DNA from: Roseiarcus sp963730555
GTDB taxonomy: Bacteria; Pseudomonadota; Alphaproteobacteria; Rhizobiales; Beijerinckiaceae
Direction of reading: 5' to 3'
Assembly (NCBI GenBank): GCA_963730555.1
Contig: CAVSSS010000020.1
Location: 1 to 64,000, forward strand
DNA: 64,000 bases
Below, piece by piece: positions 27,975 through 36,800 of this stretch (the first letter of the stretch is position 1; each line of letters begins with the position of its first letter). The notes beneath the pieces are model-generated. The model made no database searches and was not told where the DNA came from. It saw nothing but the letters and a program-made list of their open reading frames with translations. The translations under genes were made by a program, and so were the position numbers.

Positions 27975-29029
27975 TAGAGCATTTTTCTGTCTGATTGAAT
28001 CGTATGGGATTCCCAAATCGGCTTGGTTCTGATTCATGCTTGTGGCCGGCGAAGGAGGCTGGCGTGCATGGCCAGATCCTTGTCTGTTGACCTTCGTCAG
28101 CGTGTCGTTGGCGCGATTGAGGGGGGATTGTCGTGTCGAGCGGCGGCGCAGCGATTTGGCGTCAGTGCGTCGAGCGCGATCCGATGGCGGGCACAGGAAC
28201 GGCGCGAGGGCGATGTCAGGCCCAAGCGCCAGGGCGGGGACCGCCATTCGCAACGGATCGAGGCGCATGCCGAACTGATCCTTTCGGCCGTGGCCGCCAA
28301 GAGCGACATTACGCTTTCAGAACTGCGAGAGCGGCTGAAGGAGCGCGGCATCGCCGTCGCCATCGGCACACTCTGGCGGTTCTTCAAACGCCGCAAGATC
28401 ACGCGCAAAAAAAGACAGCGCACGCCGCCGAACAGCGCCGCAGCGCGGTGAACGCGGCGCGGGAGGCATGGTTTGAGGGACAACTCGACCTCGATCCGAC
28501 GCGGATCGTCTTCATCGACGAGACCGGCGCGAACACCAAGATGGCGCGCCTTTACGGGCGTGCGCCCAGGGGCGAGCGATGCCGCGCTCCCGTGCCCCAT
28601 GGCCATTGGAAAACCACCACCTTCACCGCCGGGCTGCGTTACGACGGCATCGCTGCGCCGATGGTCCTCGACGGCCCGATGAACGGCGAGGCCTTTCTCG
28701 CCTATGTCGAACAAGCGCTCGTTCCGGAGTTGCGGCTAGGCGACATCGTCATCATGGACAATCTGCCGGCTCACAAGGTTCATGGCGTCAGACAGGCGAT
28801 CGAGGCCGCGGGCGCGACCCTGCGCTACCTGCCGCCTTACAGCCCCGACTTCAATCCCATCGAAATGGCCTTCGCAAAGCTCAAGGCCCTGTTGCGCGCC
28901 GCCGCCGCCAGAACAATCCCAGACCTCTGGCAAGCCATCGCCGACGCCCTTCGCCGCTTCACCCCGCAAGAATGCGCAAACTATCTCGCCGCCGCAGGAT
29001 ACGATGCAACATGATCGGAAAATGCTCTA
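27975..29029 (+). mobile_element. IS630-family insertion sequence
   Basis: The inverted ends GAGCATTTTTCTG (from 27977) and GAGCATTTTCCGA (minus strand from 29027) are each flanked by TA (27975-27976 and 29028-29029), the usual IS630 target duplication. The element is about 1.05 kb and carries one transposase gene read through a -1 shift. Confidence 0.85.
28068..29014 (+). CDS. IS630-family transposase, two frames joined at an A7 run
   Basis: The first frame starts at ATG 28068 (MARSLSVDLRQRVVGAIEGG, helix-turn-helix CRAAAQRFGVSASSAIRW, then GTLWRFFKRRKITRKK) and ends at 28451. The second frame, entered by a -1 shift at the seven A residues at 28407-28413, carries the DDE core: DPTRIVFIDETGANTKM, DIVIMDNLPAHK and LPPYSPDFNPIEMAFAKLKALL, ending at 29014. 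Programmed frameshifting at A runs is known for several IS630 members, so the split may be natural. A one-base sequencing error in the run would give the same picture. Confidence 0.88.
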
Positions 29030-29399
29030 GGATTGGAAGTTGCTGCTGGAGTGGGCGTGGGGAACGAGGCGTCATCGAGGCGTGCGAGAATCTTAGTCGC
29101 ATTCTCGGTTTAGGAGCAAATCAAGGTCCTCAATGAGGTCCTGGACAGCCGCGGGCATGTCGCCAGCACCGGCGATTTCAACCAGGACAGCATTGCTGTG
29201 GCCCCCGACGTTCATCCAATGGAGCCAGAGTCTGGGCCTAAGTGCCGGAACAAGGCTCCGGTTCGATTGGCCGATCAGAAGCGTGTCAAATAAATGCAGG
29301 GTCGCGATTCGCATGCCCCACGGACGGATCCCTACAGCCCGGTCAGACGCCTAGTGGGCGGTCGGCAAGCTTGGATATGTGCGGAGGCATATCGGCCGG
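29030..29399. other. Short degenerate region with the second ~40-bp repeat copy
   Basis: A 73-residue minus-strand frame (29093-29314) contains WLHWMNVGGHSN and then AVQDLIEDLDLLL. It shares the WMNVGGHSN segment with debris at 15.7 kb. It has no recognised domain and may be a relic of a small gene. I see nothing else here. Confidence 0.35.
29193..29232 (+). repeat. Copy 2 of the ~40-bp repeat (first copy at 15672-15712)
   Basis: Same orientation and nearly the same sequence as copy 1: TTGCTGTG, CCCCCGAC, TTCATCCAAT, AGAGTC, with scattered substitutions. See copy 1. Confidence 0.6.
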
Positions 29400-30071
29400 C
29401 TACTGGGGCGCTCCCATCCAGTGCGTGATCGGCGCTTGCCGCGAGCCCTGGCGCCGTTTCTCAAAAACCACTACACTATCGTAAAAAGTGATCGAATCGG
29501 TCGAGGCCGTGAAAGGAGTTGGCTCAAGGGCCCCTCGGGAGGTCGCGGCGCCAATTTCGTCCACTTTGTCCTTGCAAAACTCAATAAACGTCCCCGGTTT
29601 CTTTAATCCGCCCTCATAACCCAAATCAGGCCAGTAATTGGTGTGAGTATCCTCCACGAGATAAATGCCGCGGGGCGAAATGTGATGGTAAAGCAATTCG
29701 AACGACGCCCGCTGATGGTGTGAAAGGTGGCTGCCGTCGTCGATGGCGATGTCGATTTGCGTGTATTTGGCCGATACTGCGTTTAGGACCGAAGCATCGT
29801 CCTGGCTGCCGATAAAGATCTCAATATCCTCTCCTTCATGCGCCTTGCAGGCGGGGTTGAGGTCGACCCCGATGATCTTGCAGCCCGGGCCGAAATATTC
29901 CCGCCACATTTCCATGGACCCCCCGCCCATGACCCCAATCTCCAGCACGACGGGGCTTTTTCCGCGGAAACGTTCAAAGTGGCGCTCGTAAATATCGAAA
30001 TAGTGCATCCACTTGTGAAGTCTTTTTCCGGGGTTATTCAAAAAATAGCGATGAAGGAACCCGTCATCCAT
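29400..30071 (-). CDS. Class I SAM-dependent methyltransferase (CmcI/rhamnosyl O-methyltransferase-like)
   Basis: The protein has 223 residues. The SAM-binding loop is VVLEIGVMGGGSMEMWREYF at about 41-60, followed by IIGVDLNPAC with the acidic residue that holds the ribose, then IDIAIDDGSHLSHHQRASFELL and GIYLVEDTHTNYWPDLG. The IDDGSH and EDTHTNYW motifs are typical of the CmcI-like group, whose members methylate sugars of polyketide or surface glycans. It follows a similar-sized methyltransferase gene 33 bases upstream on the same strand, so they are likely co-transcribed. Substrate unknown. Confidence 0.87.
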   Translation of the reverse strand: MDDGFLHRYFLNNPGKRLHKWMHYFDIYERHFERFRGKSPVVLEIGVMGGGSMEMWREYFGPGCKIIGVDLNPACKAHEGEDIEIFIGSQDDASVLNAVSAKYTQIDIAIDDGSHLSHHQRASFELLYHHISPRGIYLVEDTHTNYWPDLGYEGGLKKPGTFIEFCKDKVDEIGAATSRGALEPTPFTASTDSITFYDSVVVFEKRRQGSRQAPITHWMGAPQ

Positions 30072-30104
30072 AATTTCCTCCTGTCTCCCTGCTACACGTC
30101 GAAT

Positions 30105-30983
30105 TTATATCTTTCTTAAAACGCATATGCTTTGGCCAAGGACTCCCGGCTGGACGATTTCTTCGGTGGCGCCGACAAAACGCTCGACTTCCAGCTTGAG
30201 GCGCGAAGCGAAAGTCTTAATCATCTCCTTCGACATGAAGACATTCATCGGCACGTCGGCCGAGTCTTTGGACAACTGCAAAGTGTAGAGAAACACTGGC
30301 CAATGAGCCGGTTCGTCAAAATCCAGAAATGAAACTACGATCTTTCCTCCCGGCTTAAGGACGCGAATCGCTTCTTCGAGGTACCAATAGCTCTGTTCGT
30401 GGAGGAGATGCGTCAGCACGCTAAAGAAGCAAACCATGTCCGCGCAGCCGTCCGGTTCCGGAATTTGGATGTGGTCCACGACTCCGAAACGCCAATCCGG
30501 CCGGCCTGAGATGGTTCGCGCGTAATCGACCAAGTCGGTGACAATATCGAAGCCCGAATAGTGGCCGGAAAGATAGCTCGTCAGAGGCTTGGCCAGGCGC
30601 CCGGACCCACACCCGACGTCTATGAGATAGCTGTCGGACCGAAGACCAAAATGCTGTAGCAGAGCCAGTTCGATGTTTCCGGTTCGTTCAAAGCTTCCGC
30701 CAACAGCCAAAGACATTGCCTCGTCTTTGGGATGCGCCGCCTGAACGGAAGAAACAAACCGCTCGTACGTCACTTTTAAGTGCCGTGTACGGTCAATGTC
30801 TTGGTTAGTGTCTCGATTCAAACCATATTGCAGACGGTTAAGCTCCGCCAGATGTTGTTTGGTGACAGAGTGCTCTTGCTGAAGTCTTGTCAATTCTTCC
30901 TGTGTTTGCCGCCATTCGCCGGCAAATTTCTTTGGATCTGCGATCACGCGGGCAAGCACCTTTAATGTATTTGATTTCGTCAT
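30105..30983 (-). CDS. SAM-dependent methyltransferase with N-terminal coiled coil
   Basis: The protein has 292 residues from the ATG at 30983; an ATG at 30998 would add five. A short coiled coil (EELTRLQQEHSVTKQHLAEL) covers about 25-45. The methyltransferase domain has YLIDVGCGSGRLAKPLTSYL at about 120-139 as the SAM loop, YSGFDIVTDLV, ADMVCFFSVLTHLLHE and a late strand after RVLKPGGKIVVSFLDFDEPAHW. This is a Methyltransf_11/25-type fold. It lies in a run of four or five minus-strand genes ending at 29400 that look like one operon. A role in surface-glycan methylation is inferred from context. Confidence 0.87.
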   Translation of the reverse strand: MTKSNTLKVLARVIADPKKFAGEWRQTQEELTRLQQEHSVTKQHLAELNRLQYGLNRDTNQDIDRTRHLKVTYERFVSSVQAAHPKDEAMSLAVGGSFERTGNIELALLQHFGLRSDSYLIDVGCGSGRLAKPLTSYLSGHYSGFDIVTDLVDYARTISGRPDWRFGVVDHIQIPEPDGCADMVCFFSVLTHLLHEQSYWYLEEAIRVLKPGGKIVVSFLDFDEPAHWPVFLYTLQLSKDSADVPMNVFMSKEMIKTFASRLKLEVERFVGATEEIVQPGVLGQSICVLRKI

Positions 30984-31016
30984 TCCGTCCTCGTCCATTC
31001 GAAACGACTTGCAGAG

Positions 31017-32139
31017 TCAGATGGCCGCGTCGAGAGCGTCCAGACCAGCGGTAATACGATCCGGATCAACCGAAAACGACCCGCGGTGGGGGATGCTGGA
31101 ATCCGGCGTGACGATTGGGCCGCGCACGTCCGCGTATCTCCCGCGGCGGTCGGCGACAAGCGCATAGAAGAACCGGTCGCCGAAGATGTGAGGCGCAACG
31201 CTGAGCACCCGGACTCCGATCGGCGCATAGATGAGGCCAGTGAGGCCTGAACCGAGCGTACCGAAGATCGCCTGGGCCTCGCGAAAGAGCTGCGCCTGAG
31301 TTTCAAAATCCAGGCCAGCCATTTCGACGGCTTCATAGCCGCGGCGCGACAATCGTTCCGCGATCTCGTTCCAGTTGACCAGCGTGCGGGCGTCAGTCTG
31401 CTCGCGGAGGATCGCGATTTTCCGCGCCTTCCCGATCGGCTTTTGCGGCAGCGCGCAGCGCATCAGCTCCGCGGCGGCAGGATGCATGATAGAATCAGAC
31501 CAAATCGGCGTCACCGCCCAAGCCGTCTTGAGCCTCAAGTTCTTGCCCGGTTTGATCGGGATCAGGCGATTGGGCGAAACGCCATAGGCCTGGATCGAGT
31601 TCGCGGAAATTTCTCCATTTTGGAACGTCCCCGGTATCCGGAACAATGAAGCGGAACCGCCCCGGAAAAGCAGCCTCGACCATGACGAGCTTCGGCAGCA
31701 ACTCTCCAAGCCAATGCCCCCAGGTCCAAGAACCGTACCGGGCCACAATGACGACTTCGCCGCCGATCTCCTCTGTCGGCCAGTCGGCGGCGATCGCGGC
31801 TCTGGTCGCTTCTCCATACCAGGGCGGCGCCTGTTCCTCGACAAGAAAGGAGCCGATGGTCACTGTATAATCGGCGCTCGGGTGCAGGTTCGCAGCGCCC
31901 AGCGCGATCAGATCGATCGCTTTGAGATCCGCCAGACGATCGGCATAAACGTGCTCGTTCATCTGCCGGGCAAAAGCTGGGTTGAAGTCGGATATGTTTT
32001 CGTAAACCGCGCAGCCGGGAACCCGATAGCTAGCCTGCTGAGCGAGCCGCACGCGCGCGATCGCCATGGAATCGAGCGGGCGGCGTTCGAATTCGCCTTT
32101 TGGCTTTGGCTCCCGCTTCGGTTTGCGACTCCAGAACAT
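31017..32139 (-). pseudogene. Glycosyltransferase family 61 (DUF563), frameshifted
   Basis: Two overlapping minus-strand frames form one protein of about 370 residues. The first (start 32139) has GEVVIVARYGSWTWGHWLGELLPKL, the GHW block typical of DUF563, and RFRFIVPD. The second, from about 31640 to the stop at 31017, has YGVSPNRLIPI, RKIAILREQTDARTLVNWNEI, then AQLFREAQAIFGTLGSGLTGLIYAPIG, the family's GA.GSGL.. block. A one-base change near 31640, in the CCGGGGACG stretch, explains the split. Intact members transfer a sugar, often xylose in eukaryotic relatives; bacterial substrates are unknown. Confidence 0.82.
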
Positions 32140-32160
32140 AGTGCCCCAACAGAATCGCCG

Positions 32161-32871
32161 TCATTTGGAAGAAAGAACCGCTCCCCGGCGACAGACCGAC
32201 TTGAACTCCTCAACGATCTCGGCGCACGGCCTTTTTCGAAAGATCTCGTGCTGCTTGACGACATCCAGGAACTGAAGATTGGCGATTTCCTTCGCGCTAT
32301 AGGTCTTGATGTCGCCACGAACTGGATTTGCTCGCCAGACCACGCCTTGCCCGTGATTGTCGGCGATTGTTCTCAGCTCAAAGGTCGGGAAGAAAGCCTC
32401 GATGAAGAAAACGAGCTTGTACGTGTCCCCCATCCACGAATTGTCCGCATCGCCAATGAATCTCTTTAACTTCATCGAGTCCAGCTGATCCGGCAGGCCG
32501 GACTGATAGGAATTGGGAACAATGTCATCGATGATGATGGCGCCGTCGGGCGCCAGGAAACGGATCGCGTTGGTGAAGTCTCGCAATGTCTGTTCGAATG
32601 TGTGAAAACCATCGAGATAGATGACCTGAAACACCTCCGATGGTTCGATCCGATCGCTGAAATAAATATCGCTGGGGACTTCATGGAACGTGCAGGAAAC
32701 GTTTTCTCTTATCGCCTGATCGACGGGAAAACGGAACTTAGGGTCGACGGCGACCTTTCGTTTGGCGTCGACCGCGAAGAACGTCTCGCCTTCGCTGACC
32801 CCGATCTCGAGATAGCTGGGCGCTTCGAACAACGCGATAAACTGGTTGATCGCTTCCGGCCGGGAAATCAA
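32161..32871 (-). CDS. Class I SAM-dependent methyltransferase (Methyltransf_24)
   Basis: The protein has 236 residues. The SAM loop is in a short form, SYLEIGVSEGETFFAVDAK at about 18-36, followed by VAVDPKFRFP. The FQVIYLDGFHTFEQTLRDFTNAIRFL and GAIIIDDIVPNSY blocks are the Asp-rich catalytic strands of the Methyltransf_24 family. It is intact and of normal length, 21 bases downstream-to-upstream from the GT61 gene, in the same minus-strand run. It probably methylates a sugar of the surface glycan. Substrate not predictable. Confidence 0.85.
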   Translation of the reverse strand: MISRPEAINQFIALFEAPSYLEIGVSEGETFFAVDAKRKVAVDPKFRFPVDQAIRENVSCTFHEVPSDIYFSDRIEPSEVFQVIYLDGFHTFEQTLRDFTNAIRFLAPDGAIIIDDIVPNSYQSGLPDQLDSMKLKRFIGDADNSWMGDTYKLVFFIEAFFPTFELRTIADNHGQGVVWRANPVRGDIKTYSAKEIANLQFLDVVKQHEIFRKRPCAEIVEEFKSVCRRGAVLSSK

Positions 32872-32943
32872 AAGGCCCGCCTTTCATTGTCAGATGGCTC
32901 CGCCCCAAGGTCCAAGAAGGTACTCAAGGCTCAGAACGAAACG

Positions 32944-33885
32944 TCAGGCCGAGTTGCCTGTCTCGACTTGGCCGTGGCTTTTGATCCATTTCCAGGTCGC
33001 GTGCAATTGTGGAAGGAACTCGGTTTTGCTTTCCCAGCCAAAATCGTTCTTTGCGCGCGAGCAATCCAGAACGCAACGTGGCACATCGATCGGCCGTCCG
33101 GGCTTATAGATGACGTCGAAGCGAACCCGCGTCGCCGCGCCAATGGCCTCGACGATCTCATTTACCGAGACGCCCCGCCCGCTTCCGGCGTTGTAGACGC
33201 CTTCCGTCCCGGCCGTCCCGGCGAGGGCGCAAAACTCAGCCAGATCGCCGACCGCGAAATAGTCGCGTACAACGCTGCCGTCGCCCCATATTTCAATGGG
33301 TTCTCCGGTCAAGATCCGGCGGAGAAAGGTCGAGATGACGCCTTGCACGCCTGAATGCGCCTGGCGGGGGCCGAAGGGATTGGAGGCGCGGATCACAATG
33401 GGAGAGAAGCCGCGCAGGCGCCGGTACATGTCGAGGTAATGCTCGATGGAAACCTTGACGATGCCGTAGGAGCTTAGCGGCCGCAGCGGGTGAGACTCGG
33501 GTATGGGAAGAATATCCGGGACGCCATAGACCGTCCCGCCCGAGGACAGAAACAAAATCCTGCGAACCCCCAGACGGTCCATCGATTCCAGAAGATTGAG
33601 CGTGCAAATCAAATTGTCCTGGACGTCGACTTTCGGATCGAGGTCGCCGGTCCCGGGAAGGGTTGTGCTAAGAAGATGGAAGACAGCGTCCACGCCGGTA
33701 AGCGCCTCGATGAGCGCCATCCGATCCGCGAAATCGCCGAACTGGTATTCCACCGCGGGCAGAGGGCGTCGAAAGCGTTCCGGTTGGCGGTCGAAGACAC
33801 GGACGGAATGACCTCGGGCCAACAGCTTGTCGACGACATGCGATCCGATGAACCCAGCGCCGCCTATAAGCAGGACCTTCGTCAT
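32944..33885 (-). CDS. NAD-dependent epimerase/dehydratase (UDP-sugar 4-epimerase type)
   Basis: A 313-residue extended short-chain dehydrogenase. The NAD-binding GGAGFIGS is at 8-15, the acidic VFDRQ at 30-34, a conserved LLSTT near 71, SSGG at 114-117, and the catalytic Tyr140-x3-Lys144 (SYGIVK). The C-terminal substrate part has SNPFGPRQ and GDGSVVRDYFAVGDLAE. This fits GalE-like or related nucleotide-sugar epimerases, which supply activated sugars to the glycosyltransferases beside it. The start overlaps the end of the 1168-aa gene (ATGA), so the two are coupled. The exact sugar cannot be told from the sequence. Confidence 0.9.
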   Translation of the reverse strand: MTKVLLIGGAGFIGSHVVDKLLARGHSVRVFDRQPERFRRPLPAVEYQFGDFADRMALIEALTGVDAVFHLLSTTLPGTGDLDPKVDVQDNLICTLNLLESMDRLGVRRILFLSSGGTVYGVPDILPIPESHPLRPLSSYGIVKVSIEHYLDMYRRLRGFSPIVIRASNPFGPRQAHSGVQGVISTFLRRILTGEPIEIWGDGSVVRDYFAVGDLAEFCALAGTAGTEGVYNAGSGRGVSVNEIVEAIGAATRVRFDVIYKPGRPIDVPRCVLDCSRAKNDFGWESKTEFLPQLHATWKWIKSHGQVETGNSA

Positions 33886-36800
33886 CAGCGCGTCACCCCG
33901 CGAATGTTCGTCACCGCCGAGGTCAGCCCAACAGCCGCGGGCACCACTCCAAACAACCGCTCAATCGCGTGAATAAGAGTGCCGTCTATGGGCACAGGCT
34001 CCAAAGGATAGTCATTCCAGTTCAGCTCCAAATCGACAAACTTCTGCACTACGGCGGATCGCGCCCAGAACATCGAGCCCACCGGAAAATTGAACTGCTC
34101 AGGCAGGGCGCTCAGCCCCATTCTTTCGCTTAGTTTGTTGGCGATTTTTCTATTCTTCGTCCAAGAAACAACATGAGGATCATCCGGGTAAACGATGCCT
34201 ATTTCGGGATTAGAGGCCATTTCTGACAGGATGACGTCCAGCATTTTTCCGCCGTGACTTCCGCCGATTAAATTTTCTAAGAGAAAAATGTTCCACGCCT
34301 CCGCAAACGGTCGGTCTCCGACATGCGTGCTTTTCTTTGTGTGCAGATGGCCGATAATGTCGTAGGACGAGCAGAGAAGCCCACCGAATTCTGTTAGGAA
34401 GGGGCCAAGGTCTCGCCCTCGGTTCGGCGTCACCCGGACCTCGGCCACGCCTCCTTTGTAGCTCAACAGCGCGGCCTTCGACTCCGAGGCCGCCTCTTCA
34501 GTCACGGCGCTGACAAAGAGGTCCGGAGCGGTTTGATTGAGATTGAGCCGTTCGACGACGCCGACAAGTTGTTCGGGGTAGAATGCGTGCAGGTGAAGAG
34601 CGATCCTCAGGCCGGTCGGAGGAGGATTTCTGGCGGATCCGTTTCGAATGACCTTTTGAAGCCATGGCCCTTGAGGAAGACCTTTTTGAAGAAAGTCTGC
34701 GAACGGGTCACGCTCCGCGCGTCCACCCGAGTCGTTCATGGTCAAATAGACCAATGGCTGGAAACCGGGCATCGGCTTTCGAAGCTCAAGTCCTGACGCC
34801 ATGCCCCTGACATAGACTTCAACGATCTCGTTCTCGGAGAGCGATTCGATCGCCTTGTGCTTATAGAAATCGCTGCGGAAACCGCCCGATGCGGCGATGA
34901 GATCAATGTCTTCCTTGATCCGGGCCTCGCAATCGATCGCCTCTTCGGCGATCGATTCCAGCTTCGACACGTAGGCCTTCATGTCGAACGCGGCTCTGGC
35001 GCCGTTGAGAGACCGCTCCGCGACTTCGGCGCGCAACTCCGGCTTCGCCGCCAAAGACAAAACCTTCCCGGCCAGGTCAATCGGGTCAAGATATTCGGCG
35101 ACGCAATATTCCTTAAGCCCGATGTCGATCAGAAAATCGGCGATTCCCGTCGTTTGAGCGAAGCATACGACGGGAAGTCCTCGGGTCAGCGCGTCAATGC
35201 CGACATTCGGAAGGGGATCCAGACGTGACGGCAGCAGAAGGACGTCGGCCGTCTCGTAGGCGGCCTCGAGCTGACTGGTCGAGCGCAAGATCGTGACTTC
35301 GGCGTCAAGTTCAGCGCGCCGGATCTGGTCAGAGAGGTACATCGAATAGGCGAGCTCGCGCTCGGGATCGAAGCCGTCGCCGATCCAGATGAATCGAAAC
35401 CGCCTTCTTAGCCCCCGCTTTGCGACGACACTGGCGCATTGAATGAAAAGATCAACTCCTTTTCTGAGCTCGATGTTGCCGACGCCCAGCACGAGGAAAT
35501 CGCCCTCCGATCCCAAGGGGCGCAGATTGGCGAGCAGCCATTCTTTCTCGTCGGCGGATCGCTGAGCGTCGCCGACGGCGGGGGGAATGACACATTTTCC
35601 TTGCGGCGCAATATGGACCGAGGCGCCCGGATAGAGCCAGAAGTCCGAGATAACGCTCTGCAGCGTTAGGTTTGTGGAAAAGACGGTTTTGGATGACAGG
35701 ATGAGCACGTCCCGGAGCGCCGCGCGCGGACGTGTGTTCGACGAGAATTCGTGGATCAGCGAAAGCGTCGGAATGGCCGCGGCCTTCAACGCCCGGAGCG
35801 CTCGCCAGGATTCCACGCTGTTGGCGATCGCAAAGGACAATTTGTACTGCGACACAACCGTCCTAACAACGCTGTCTAGTTCTTCGTCGCTCAACTGCTT
35901 TCGGTCGATCTGATGGAGCGAGACGGCCGCGGCCCTAAAATTCTCCGTCAGCTCACCGCCGCCGAGCGCCAAGCAAACAACATTGTACCGTTCGGAAAAA
36001 GCGGCAATCAGATTGAGCGCCAGGACAGGCGCCCCGGACCGCGTGGCTTCATGGCTGACGACAAGGATTGTCGGCTTCCGTTCGTCGAGAAGCGTCCGCT
36101 CGCCTACGGTCGGCGCAACGGTTTCGCTGGCACTGCCGATCGCGGCGGGTTTGAGGCCCGGCAGCTGAAGCCAGCCGCGCGGACTGCCGTTCTTATGGAA
36201 GCCAACCCGACGGAAGGGCCAGCTCGCAGTTCGACCGGCCGTGCGGGGAAGGTGAACCAGGCCGTCGACGAACCGCCACCTGAACGATTGCGTCAACTTG
36301 TCATGTCGATCCTGCAGCGCGTCCAGTCTGGCCGCCTGAGCGTCAAGTTGATCGGTGAGCCGCGTCCGTTCGTCGATCAGCCGAACGATCTGAGCATTGC
36401 GCTCGGCCTTCACGGACTGATGCTGTATGTTGTGTGCGAGCAGGTCGTCGCGCAGGCGACGGATCTCCGTCTCCCGCATCGACACCGCCTCGCTCAGGCG
36501 ATGGGTCTCCGCCTCGCGCGTCGCGACAGCCTCGCTGAGGCGGCCTATCTCGGAGATCATCTCGGCTGCTTGCGTGCGGTGCGCGGGCAACTGCAAATAG
36601 GCGCCGACGACCTCGCCGGGTCTTCGTCGATCCATATAAACCGAGGACGGGAGGCGCGGGTTTTCCTCGTCACTGGCGATTGCAATCAGGAAAGGAGCGC
36701 GCGTCAACCCACTGCTCACCTCGATATACTCGAGGGATCGCCGTTCGTAGCTTCGCCAAGCGCCGCCGCCTTCCGCTTTCACAATGAGAGAGCCCAAAAC

